Assembly: GCA_050733935.1 (NCBI GenBank)
Contig: JBOHUC010000113.1
Coordinates: forward strand, 1-6,457
Length of the DNA stretch: 6,457 nucleotides
Reading direction: 5' to 3'
Source of the DNA: JBOHUC01 sp050733935
GTDB taxonomy: Bacteria; Eisenbacteria; RBG-16-71-46; DASYSL01
A program made the translations under genes and the position numbers. This document shows, in pieces, positions 1 through 4,535 of the stretch (its first letter is position 1; each line of letters begins with the position of its first letter). A model generated the notes under the pieces. The model saw only the letters and a program-made list of their open reading frames with translations. It did not search any database and had not been told where the DNA came from.

Positions 1-841
1 CCGGCGCGTCCTCGCCGATCTGAAGGAGGAGCCGCCCCTCGCCGCGCACGAACGCGGCTTCGAGCGCTTCGACGAGACGGCCGCGCGCGTCGGGGCGCCA
101 TCGCAGGCGGTCGATCAGGAGGTGCACCTGTTTCGCACGCGCCGGGAGCTTCGGTGACGGATCGAGGTCCTCGAGCGCGAGCCGGAGCTCGCCGCCCGCG
201 GCCGCGCCCGCGGGCGAGTCCGCGGTCGCACGCGCGGACTTTGCCGGCAGACCGATCTTGAGGTAGCCGTTCGCGCGCAGGCCGTCCGCGACCGCATCCC
301 AGCCGAGCCGCTCGGGCAACGCGATCGGCGCGAACACGCGGATCTCCTCCCCCTCCGGCCACGCCCCCGATTCGTCCGCAATCGACGACGGCGAGTCGGC
401 GGCGATCACGCGGCCGCACTTCGGGCAGTGGCTCGTGCCGACGCGCGCGTAGAGAAGCCGGAGATAGTCGTAGACCTCGGTCGCCGTCCCGACCGTCGAG
501 CGGGCACTCTTCGCGCGGTTCGATTGCTGGATCGCAACCGCCGGCGAGAGCCCCGCGATCGTGAGCACGTCGGGACGCGGCAGGCGCTCGAGGAACTGCT
601 TGGCATAGGTCGAGACCGACTCGACGTAGCGCCTTTGACCCTCGGCGTAGAGCGTGTCGAACGCGAGCGACGACTTGCCGCTGCCGGACACGCCGGTGAT
701 GACGGTCAGGCGACCGCGCGGGAGATCGAGATCGAGGTTCTTGAGGTTGTGCTGGCGGGCGCCGCGGACCGAGATCGTGGACTGGCCCGTCGTGGGCTCA
801 CGGTGCTCACGGGCGGGCTGGCTCTTCACGGCGGCTGGCAT
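1..841 (-). CDS. uvrA: UvrA, excinuclease ABC subunit A (N-terminal 280 residues, cut by window edge)
   Basis: UvrA is the DNA-damage-sensing ATPase of nucleotide excision repair; as a dimer it loads UvrB onto lesions in the cytoplasm. The ATG at 841 opens a frame that stays open to the window start, giving 280 of roughly 940 residues. The UvrA opening follows a 20-residue extension: RGARQHNLKNLDLDLPRG (27-43), Walker A GVSGSGKSS (50-58), then FDTLYAEGQRRYVES (61-75), GLSPAVAIQQ and RSTVGTATEVYDYLRLLYARVG. A CPKC pair (C139, C142) marks entry into the UvrB-binding region, which here holds an Ala/Gly-rich low-complexity stretch (about 200-220). The ABC signature and the zinc-binding modules would lie beyond the window. 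No Shine-Dalgarno sequence is visible before the ATG. Because the C-terminal half is missing, a UvrA paralogue or fused long form cannot be excluded; UvrA family membership is certain. Confidence 0.96.
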   Translation of the reverse strand, partial: MPAAVKSQPAREHREPTTGQSTISVRGARQHNLKNLDLDLPRGRLTVITGVSGSGKSSLAFDTLYAEGQRRYVESVSTYAKQFLERLPRPDVLTIAGLSPAVAIQQSNRAKSARSTVGTATEVYDYLRLLYARVGTSHCPKCGRVIAADSPSSIADESGAWPEGEEIRVFAPIALPERLGWDAVADGLRANGYLKIGLPAKSARATADSPAGAAAGGELRLALEDLDPSPKLPARAKQVHLLIDRLRWRPDARGRLVEALEAAFVRGEGRLLLQIGEDAP

Positions 842-851
842 GTCTGTCGGT

Positions 852-860
852 AGCCTACCA
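852..860 (-). promoter_or_regulatory. candidate extended -10 promoter element for uvrA
   Basis: Read on the minus strand this is TGGTAGGCT, resembling an extended -10 (TGn plus TAGGCT). It ends only ten bases before the uvrA ATG at 841, so a start site the usual 6-7 bases downstream would leave a leader of about four bases. No convincing -35 hexamer lies 16-18 bases upstream. The sequence also forms a short dyad (GGTAG-n-CTACC, 849-859) that could be an operator instead. The evidence is positional and weak. Confidence 0.3.
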
Positions 861-879
861 GACCGCGCGGCCAGAAATT

Positions 880-910
880 ACGGGGGGCGACCCTCACGGA
901 TCGCCCCCGT
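880..910 (-). terminator. hairpin terminator between the small basic gene and uvrA
   Basis: The arms 880-890 and 901-910 pair over ten base pairs (ACGGGGG-CGA with TCGCCCCCGT, one bulged G) around a ten-base loop. On the minus strand the stem is followed by TAATTTCTGG, a short and imperfect T run. It lies 27 bases after the stop of the small basic gene and before uvrA, where an operon end is expected. The stem is strong but the T tract is poor, so it might work with Rho or as an mRNA-stabilising hairpin. Confidence 0.55.
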
Positions 911-937
911 GCGGACGTGCCAGGTCCTTGGCTTGTC

Positions 938-1021
938 TTACTTCTTCTTCTTGGCGGCCTTCTTGGCCGGCTTCTTGGCAGCCTTCTTCGTGCCCTTCTT
1001 CTTCGCAGCCTTCTTCGCCAT
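938..1021 (-). CDS. 27-residue Lys/Ala-rich basic protein (histone H1 tail-like)
   Basis: The frame runs ATG (1021) to TAA (938) and encodes 27 residues: MAKKAAKKK, a short GTKK link, then AAKKPAKKAAKKKK. Fifteen residues are lysine and most of the rest alanine, with one proline and no acidic residue. This matches the lysine/alanine/proline repeats of bacterial H1-like tails and basic DNA- or RNA-binding extensions. The frame is supported by one of the best ribosome binding sites in the window (GGAGGGGGTG, eight bases before the ATG) and by a hairpin terminator just after the stop. It sits 75 bp after the receiver gene on the same strand, so it may share the sigma-54 transcript. Function is not known from sequence; nucleic-acid or polyanion binding is inferred from charge alone. 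A truncated remnant of a longer histone-like gene is possible, but the intact start, stop and leader argue for a real small gene. Confidence 0.72.
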   Translation of the reverse strand: MAKKAAKKKGTKKAAKKPAKKAAKKKK

Positions 1022-1029
1022 CTCGGAAT

Positions 1030-1039
1030 CACCCCCTCC
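1030..1039 (-). promoter_or_regulatory. strong Shine-Dalgarno of the small basic gene
   Basis: The minus strand reads GGAGGGGGTG, then ATTCCGAG and the ATG at 1021. This is close to the anti-Shine-Dalgarno complement at good spacing, and it is the main evidence that the very short frame is translated. Confidence 0.75.
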
Positions 1040-1041
1040 GT

Positions 1042-1082
1042 GGTCCGTGATGTGGACGGGTTTTCCGGACCGTGAGGTCCGG
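1042..1082 (-). promoter_or_regulatory. competing hairpins in the leader of the small basic gene
   Basis: A perfect 7-bp stem with a 4-base loop is formed by 1065-1071 and 1076-1082 (CCGGACC / GGTCCGG). On the minus strand it is followed by AAAACCC rather than a T run, so it is not a normal intrinsic terminator. The second arm (GGTCCG) can also pair with CGGACC at 1047-1042, which ends two bases before the Shine-Dalgarno. The two pairings exclude each other. It may be a structured leader or an intercistronic processing or stabilising hairpin; which is not decided by sequence. Confidence 0.4.
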
Positions 1083-1096
1083 GGGAGCGCGCGACT

Positions 1097-1504
1097 TCAG
1101 TCTTCAGCCCCCTCGCGGGTCGCAACCCGGGCGGGCTCGCCACCGCCTGCGATCTGCTCGATCGATTCGAGCATCTCAGCCAGGTTGAACGGCTTCCGGA
1201 AGAACCCCGCCGCCTGCAATTCGATCGCGCGGCTCCGCATGCTCGCGGTCTCGTAGGCGGTCATCAGAATCGCGGGTGTCGCCTGACCGGCAGCGCGCAT
1301 GCGCTCGAGCAGCATCAGGCCGGAAGCGCCCGGCAGCCGGTGATCCAGGAGCACGACGTCGAATTCGTGCGCGGGCAAGAGTCGGAGCTCCGCGTCCTCC
1401 GCACTGTCCGCTGTCACGACCTCGAAGCCGGCGTCGCGTAGCGCGTTCGCGAGCGTGCGAGCGAGGAGCGATTCGTCATCAACGATGAGCACGCTTCTGG
1501 ACAC
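1097..1504 (-). CDS. single-domain response regulator (CheY-like receiver)
   Basis: This is a 135-residue protein made only of a receiver domain, so it would act in the cytoplasm by taking a phosphoryl group from a histidine kinase and signalling through protein contacts or as a phosphate sink. The acidic pair is D9-D10 (VLIVDDE), the phosphoacceptor is D54 (VLLDHRLPG), the switch threonine is T82 (ILMTAY) and the conserved lysine is K104 (FRKPF). Residues 119-135 are a short tail without a DNA-binding domain. The GTG at 1504 is chosen because GGGAGG lies six bases upstream and the domain begins directly after it. An in-frame TTG at 1570 would add 22 residues unlike a receiver and would place the start upstream of the sigma-54 promoter. 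The gene follows the NtrC-like activator and precedes the small basic gene on the same strand. The cognate kinase is probably the one at 3164-4270, though this is inferred from proximity. Confidence 0.9.
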   Translation of the reverse strand: MSRSVLIVDDESLLARTLANALRDAGFEVVTADSAEDAELRLLPAHEFDVVLLDHRLPGASGLMLLERMRAAGQATPAILMTAYETASMRSRAIELQAAGFFRKPFNLAEMLESIEQIAGGGEPARVATREGAED

Positions 1505-1537
1505 ATCCCACCTCCCGACTTCCGCATCAGCGGGCAA

Positions 1538-1554
1538 TGCACCCGACGTGCCAA
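1538..1554 (-). promoter_or_regulatory. sigma-54 (RpoN) promoter for the receiver gene
   Basis: The minus strand reads TTGGCACGTCGGGTGCA. Against the established consensus TGGCACG-N4-TTGC(A/T), the -24 half is perfect and the -12 half is GTGCA, one mismatch. The invariant GG (1552-1551) and GC (1540-1539) are separated by exactly ten bases. With GC at -13/-12, transcription would start near 1527, leaving a leader of about 23 bases that contains the GGGAGG ribosome binding site. The gene just upstream encodes a sigma-54 activator, which supports the call. Confidence 0.8.
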
Positions 1555-1566
1555 GCCATTGATTTT

Positions 1567-1589
1567 TCAACGTGTTAGGAAATCTTACA
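1567..1589 (-). repeat. degenerate repeat copy A, next to the sigma-54 promoter
   Basis: On the minus strand it starts TGTAAG, ends CCTAACACGTTGA, and is 23 bp long. It shares the order TGTAA ... CCTAA ... sTTGA with copies B and C but has a shorter middle. Its TGTAAG-N5-CTAACA is a near-perfect dyad (one mismatch), as expected for a dimeric regulator. It lies 12 bases upstream of the -24 box. Confidence 0.5.
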
Positions 1590-1671
1590 CATGCAACTCA
1601 TTGTGGGAACGATGTTTACGGAAGATCGAGTGGGCGTGCGCCGCGGCGGACGAGCTGCGAACGACGTGATT

Positions 1672-1711
1672 TCAATGACTTAGGGGCGCGAGGGTGTTGG
1701 GTTTCTTTACA
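1672..1711 (-). repeat. degenerate repeat copy B
   Basis: On the minus strand it runs from TGTAAAGAAACCC to CGCCCCTAAGTCATTGA. The 17 bases 1672-1688 match 1747-1763 of copy C at 16 positions, including an uninterrupted 12-base identity (GACTTAGGGGCG on the plus strand). The two copies are offset by 75 bp. Confidence 0.6.
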
Positions 1712-1746
1712 GGCAGACTGCACGACAGGATTTACACACTCTCCAA

Positions 1747-1781
1747 TCAACGACTTAGGGGCGATGTTCGATTTTCTTACA
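1747..1781 (-). repeat. degenerate repeat copy C, overlapping the activator stop codon
   Basis: On the minus strand it runs from TGTAAGAAAATC to CGCCCCTAAGTCGTTGA. Its first bases overlap the final ATG codon and TAA stop of the activator gene. It pairs with copy B over 16 of 17 bases at one end and with the TGTAAG-A-rich box of copy A at the other. An extra lone TGTAAA box lies between B and C at 1731-1736. Confidence 0.6.
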
Positions 1782-3156
1782 TGTCGTCTTTCTTGACATC
1801 GATCTCGTCGGATCCCATGCGCTTGAGCTTCTCGATGAGCGTGGGACGCGAGATTCCGAGCACGCGCGACGCCTGCGATTTGTTGCCGCCCGTCACCTTC
1901 ATGACGAGCTTGATGTGTCGCTCCTCGATTTGCGCAAGCGAGAGCGAAGGCGACTGGGACGGGACCGCGTGCGTGCCGTTCGTGTCCGCGATCTCGGGCG
2001 GAAGGTGCGACAGCGTGAGCGTGGGTCCGGTCTCGAGCAGCACGACGCGCTCGATCACGTTCCGGAGCTGGCGCACGTTCCCGGGCCAGGGGCAGCGGCG
2101 CAGGCACTCGGCCGCTTCGGGGGTCACGTCCTCGAAGTCCTTCTTGAACTTCCGGCTGAACTCGCGCAGGAAGTGCCGGGTCAGGAGAAGCACGTCGTCC
2201 TCCCGCTCGCGGAGCGTCGGGAGCGCGATCGTCACGACCTTCAAGCGATAGTAGAGATCCTCGCGGAAGCGGTCCTTCTCGACCTCCTCCTCGAGCCGCT
2301 TGTTGGTCGCGGTCACGATCCTCAAATCGACCGCGATGTTCTCCGTGCCGCCGACCCGTTTGAACTGCCGCTGGTCGATGAACCGAAGGAGCATCGCCTG
2401 CGTGCCGGGCGGCATCTCCCCCACCTCGTCGAGGAACAGCGTGCCGCGGTCGCACAGCTCGACCAGCCCCTTCTTGACCTCGCGTGCGTCCGTGAAGGCC
2501 CCCCGCTCGTGGCCGAACAGCTCGTTGTTGAGGAGCGGCTCCTGGAACTGCGAGCAGTTCACCTCGACGAGCGGATACTCGGCGCGGTCCGAGCGGTAAT
2601 GGAGCGCCCGGGCGACGAGCTCCTTGCCGGTTCCGGACTCGCCCTCGATCAGGACCGTCGTCGCTTCGGAGGCTGCGACCCGCGTGATCAAGTCGCGCAG
2701 CTCGACCATGAGCGGGCTCTCGCCGATGATCTCCTCGGCCAGGTAGCGATCGAGCGCGGGGCGCTTGAACGCCTCGAGCTCGGTCTCGCGGGCGAACGCC
2801 TGGGCCGCGCTCTCGACCGCGAGCGTGATCTCGTCGAGCTCGTAGGGCTTGCGCACGAAGTCGGCCGCGCCGAGCTTCATCGCCTCGACCGCGGAGTCCA
2901 CGTCCCCGAACGCCGTGATCACGATGACCTGCGTGTCGGCCACCGACTCCTTGACGCGCCGGAGCACGGACAGCCCGTCCGTGTCGGGAAGGCGCATGTC
3001 GAGGATCGCGACCTGGGGGCGGATCTTCTCGACCAGCTCCACGCCGGCCGTCCCGGTGCTCGCGGTCTCGACCCGGAATCCCTTCGCCCTGAGAACCTTG
3101 GTGAGCGACTTCCGGATCAGGACTTCGTCATCGATGACGACGACGTTCGCACTCAC
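1777..3156 (-). CDS. NtrC-family sigma-54-dependent response regulator
   Basis: This 459-residue protein is a phosphorylation-controlled AAA+ activator that remodels sigma-54 RNA polymerase. Residues 1-120 are a receiver with D9-D10, phosphoacceptor D53 (ILDMRLP), T81 and K103. Residues about 142-370 are the sigma-54 activation domain: Walker A GESGTGKE (172-179), the sigma-54 contact loop GAFTDA (219-224), Walker B TLFLDE (239-244), arginine-finger region RFREDLYYRL (296-305) and sensor II WPGNVRQL (357-364). Residues about 405-445 are a Fis-type helix-turn-helix (GGNKSQASRVLGISRPTL). The length is normal for the family. The GTG at 3156 is chosen because MSANVVVIDDE opens the receiver at once, GAGG lies five bases upstream, and it begins seven bases after the kinase stop. 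Longer in-frame starts reach into the kinase and add non-conserved Arg/Pro-rich sequence. The loop deviates from canonical GAFTGA. The target is probably the sigma-54 promoter downstream. Confidence 0.95.
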   Translation of the reverse strand: MSANVVVIDDEVLIRKSLTKVLRAKGFRVETASTGTAGVELVEKIRPQVAILDMRLPDTDGLSVLRRVKESVADTQVIVITAFGDVDSAVEAMKLGAADFVRKPYELDEITLAVESAAQAFARETELEAFKRPALDRYLAEEIIGESPLMVELRDLITRVAASEATTVLIEGESGTGKELVARALHYRSDRAEYPLVEVNCSQFQEPLLNNELFGHERGAFTDAREVKKGLVELCDRGTLFLDEVGEMPPGTQAMLLRFIDQRQFKRVGGTENIAVDLRIVTATNKRLEEEVEKDRFREDLYYRLKVVTIALPTLREREDDVLLLTRHFLREFSRKFKKDFEDVTPEAAECLRRCPWPGNVRQLRNVIERVVLLETGPTLTLSHLPPEIADTNGTHAVPSQSPSLSLAQIEERHIKLVMKVTGGNKSQASRVLGISRPTLIEKLKRMGSDEIDVKKDDM

Positions 3157-3163
3157 GGGCGCC

Positions 3164-4270
3164 TCACGCCTTCTCGCCGGAATCGGCCGGCAGCGGGAAC
3201 GAAGCCCGGAACGTGGCCCCGGCGGAGTTGTTCTTGGCCGTGATGACACCGCCGTGGTCGCGCATGATCTGGAGCGAGATCGAAAGCCCGAGCCCCGTGC
3301 CCATCGAGCGGGTCGTGTAGAACGGATCGAAGATCTTCTCCATGGCTTCCTTCGGGATGCCGCTCCCCGTGTCGGAGAACGAGACGTCGACGAACGAACG
3401 CCGGGTTCGGTAGCGGCGCACCCCGGTCGCGAGTGTGAGCTTCCCGCCCTGGGGCATGGCCTGGATCGCGTTCAGGCACAGGTTCAGGAACACCTGCTGG
3501 ACGAGATCGGGGTCGAGCCAGAGCTCGGGAATGTCTTCGGCATAATCGCGGACGACCTCCACCCGCGCGTCCTGGAGCTGGAGCTCGATCGCGGCCAGAG
3601 TCTTCTCGAGGACCCCATGGACCCCCGAAAGGACCGGCCGTCCGCTCTGGGGCCTGCCGAACAGGAGAAGGCCGGTGATGATCTGCTCGATCCGGTCGAG
3701 CTCCTTGATGACGTCGTCCAGGTCCTCCCGCCTCGAGTCCTGGGGCTTGAGCTTCGAGCTCACGAACTGAACTGTCGTCCGGATCCCGGTCAGGGGATTC
3801 CGGATCTCGTGGGCGACGTAGGCCGAAAGCTCGCCAAGCGAGACCAGGCGGTCGATCTTCTTCTGGAATTCGCCGTCCTCGGTCTCGGCCACCGCGTCCG
3901 CGAGCACGACCGAACCCAGGATCTCACCCGATTCCGATCGCATCTGGACGGCCTCGGCCTTGAGCGTGACCTCGCGGCCCTCGGCCGAGAGCCTGAAGTC
4001 GCGCGGCTCGGAGGACGCGCCCCGAAGCCAGCGCGCGTCGATCCCCTGGAAGAGATCCTTCGCGGCCTGGCCGACGAGCGTCTCGGGAGCGACGCCCAGG
4101 AGCTCCTCGATCCTCCGGTTCGCGTACAGCACGCGCCGTTCTCGATCGAGCGCCACGACCACCTGGTCGAGGGCGTCGAGGACCTGCGCCGGCAGCGCGG
4201 TCAACGTCGGCGCGGCGGATTCGGGAACGATGGGAAGAGTCGTGTCTTCGGGTGCGCTCTTGGCGGCCAT
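3164..4270 (-). CDS. PAS-domain sensor histidine kinase, NtrB-like, cytoplasmic
   Basis: This 368-residue kinase autophosphorylates on histidine and would pass the phosphoryl group to the adjacent activator. There is no signal peptide or membrane segment, so the sensed cue should be cytoplasmic or come through a partner. After a flexible 25-residue start comes a PAS domain (about 28-125: LDALDQVVVALDRERRVLYANRR, ELLG). The dimerisation and phosphoacceptor helix has H154 in AYVAHEIRNPLTGIR, followed by FGRP. The ATP-binding domain shows the N box (LNLCLNAIQ, N267), G1 (DTGSGIP, 300-306), F box (FDPFYTT) and G2 (GTGLGLS, 324-330). All catalytic motifs are intact. The ATG at 4270 is the first plausible start; the ribosome binding site is weak. 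It is translationally close to the activator gene (7-base gap), a typical two-gene operon. PAS ligand and signal are not predictable. Confidence 0.95.
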   Translation of the reverse strand: MAAKSAPEDTTLPIVPESAAPTLTALPAQVLDALDQVVVALDRERRVLYANRRIEELLGVAPETLVGQAAKDLFQGIDARWLRGASSEPRDFRLSAEGREVTLKAEAVQMRSESGEILGSVVLADAVAETEDGEFQKKIDRLVSLGELSAYVAHEIRNPLTGIRTTVQFVSSKLKPQDSRREDLDDVIKELDRIEQIITGLLLFGRPQSGRPVLSGVHGVLEKTLAAIELQLQDARVEVVRDYAEDIPELWLDPDLVQQVFLNLCLNAIQAMPQGGKLTLATGVRRYRTRRSFVDVSFSDTGSGIPKEAMEKIFDPFYTTRSMGTGLGLSISLQIMRDHGGVITAKNNSAGATFRASFPLPADSGEKA

Positions 4271-4315
4271 GCGGTCCGTGCCCGTGAAGGACCCCCGGTC
4301 GAGGGTGCGCGTGTG

Positions 4316-4347
4316 CGGGATCGCGTGTGCGATCCCGTTTGCAAACG
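4316..4347. repeat. perfect inverted repeat plus 12-bp palindrome, possible operator
   Basis: CGGGATCGC (4316-4324) and GCGATCCCG (4329-4337) form a perfect 9-bp inverted repeat with a GTGT spacer. Overlapping its end by two bases, 4336-4347 is the perfect palindrome CGTTTGCAAACG. Neither is followed by a T run, so a terminator is unlikely. The location downstream of the candidate kinase promoter and in a divergent intergenic region suits a repressor or two-regulator operator. Which protein binds is unknown. Confidence 0.45.
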
Positions 4348-4357
4348 CGCTCGATCC

Positions 4358-4386
4358 AAAGTGACGGGACGCCCTCGCCCGGTCAA
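4358..4386 (-). promoter_or_regulatory. candidate sigma-70-type promoter for the kinase-activator operon
   Basis: On the minus strand TTGACC (4386-4381, five of six to the -35 consensus) is followed after 17 bases by CACTTT (4363-4358), a poor -10. Spacing is ideal but the -10 matches at only two positions. If real, the start site is near 4351 and the palindrome at 4336-4347 would lie just downstream of it. Confidence 0.3.
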
Positions 4387-4441
4387 CTTCTTTGTGGCGA
4401 AGGAAGCGCTCCGGGCGTCGATGGCGGCAAGCGCGCGGGCA

Positions 4442-4450
4442 TGGTAGACT
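4442..4450 (+). promoter_or_regulatory. candidate extended -10 promoter for ppiD
   Basis: TGGTAGACT contains an extended -10 (TGn) and TAGACT, four of six to TATAAT. The same TGGTAG core precedes uvrA. Only a weak -35 (TGGCGG at 4422-4427) lies at 17-base spacing. A start near 4457 would give a leader of about 80 bases. Confidence 0.3.
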
Positions 4451-4516
4451 GCCGCGTCAGCGCCGGACGCCCGGCTCTCTCGCGCGGTTCCCCCGAGGGA
4501 CCGGCCGGCTCTCCTC

Positions 4517-4525
4517 AAGGTGGAG
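4517..4525 (+). promoter_or_regulatory. ribosome binding site that sets the ppiD start
   Basis: AAGGTGGAG ends ten bases before the ATG at 4536. It supports this start over upstream in-frame options, which would place about 48 Arg-rich residues ahead of the membrane anchor. Confidence 0.6.
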
Positions 4526-4535
4526 TCTCGAACAC

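Larger units (their letters stand above)
1555..1776. promoter_or_regulatory. control region between the activator gene and the sigma-54 promoter
   Basis: These 222 bases hold no convincing gene. The flanks are noticeably more AT-rich than the surrounding coding sequence and carry five TTACA/TTACG boxes (starting at 1585, 1616, 1707, 1732 and 1777; TGTAA or CGTAA on the minus strand) and three copies of a longer degenerate repeat. Bases 1620-1665 are GC-rich with nothing recognisable. No terminator follows the activator stop codon at 1777, so read-through into the receiver gene remains possible. The position, about 60-250 bp upstream of the predicted start site, fits enhancer-type sites for a sigma-54 activator. 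Confidence 0.6.
4271..4535. promoter_or_regulatory. divergent control region between the kinase and ppiD
   Basis: This 265-bp region holds no gene that can be supported. It must carry the promoters of two divergent units. Its recognisable parts are a 9-bp inverted repeat and a 12-bp palindrome (4316-4347), a candidate kinase promoter (4358-4386), and a candidate ppiD -10 (4442-4450) with a ribosome binding site. No sigma-54 consensus was found in either direction. Confidence 0.5.

Noticed and set aside
938..1010. Simple-sequence tract (CTT-rich) only
   Set aside because: The triplet bias is explained by lysine codons in a frame with start, stop, strong ribosome binding site and following hairpin, so a small gene is the better explanation.
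1065..1082. Intrinsic terminator after the receiver gene
   Set aside because: The stem is perfect but is followed on the minus strand by AAAACCC and on the plus strand by GGGAGC, so there is no T run in either direction.
1505..1570. Longer N-terminus of the receiver from TTG 1570
   Set aside because: It would place the start codon upstream of the sigma-54 promoter, adds residues unlike a receiver, and ignores the GGGAGG site correctly spaced for GTG 1504.
1567..1781. CRISPR array or DnaA-box cluster
   Set aside because: The repeats differ in length and sequence, with irregular spacing, and the TTTACAC boxes do not match the DnaA consensus TTATCCACA.
1572..1796. 74-codon plus-strand frame across the control region
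   Set aside because: It starts on GTG without a Shine-Dalgarno, runs through the repeats and into the 3' end of the activator gene, and encodes no recognisable sequence.
1915..3243. 442-codon open frame on the plus strand opposite the activator
   Set aside because: It is the antisense shadow of a clear NtrC-family gene in GC-rich DNA. Its translation is a low-complexity Arg/Leu/Glu/Asp mix with no domain, and it crosses into the kinase gene.
2849..4447. 532-codon open frame on the plus strand opposite the kinase
   Set aside because: The opposite strand has every histidine-kinase motif in order. The antisense translation shows no recognisable motif, as usual for long shadow frames in GC-rich sequence.
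4271..4535. Sigma-54 promoter for the kinase or ppiD
   Set aside because: GGGCACGG near 4285 on the minus strand resembles a -24 box, but the base pair ten positions on is AT rather than GC, and nothing fits on the plus strand.
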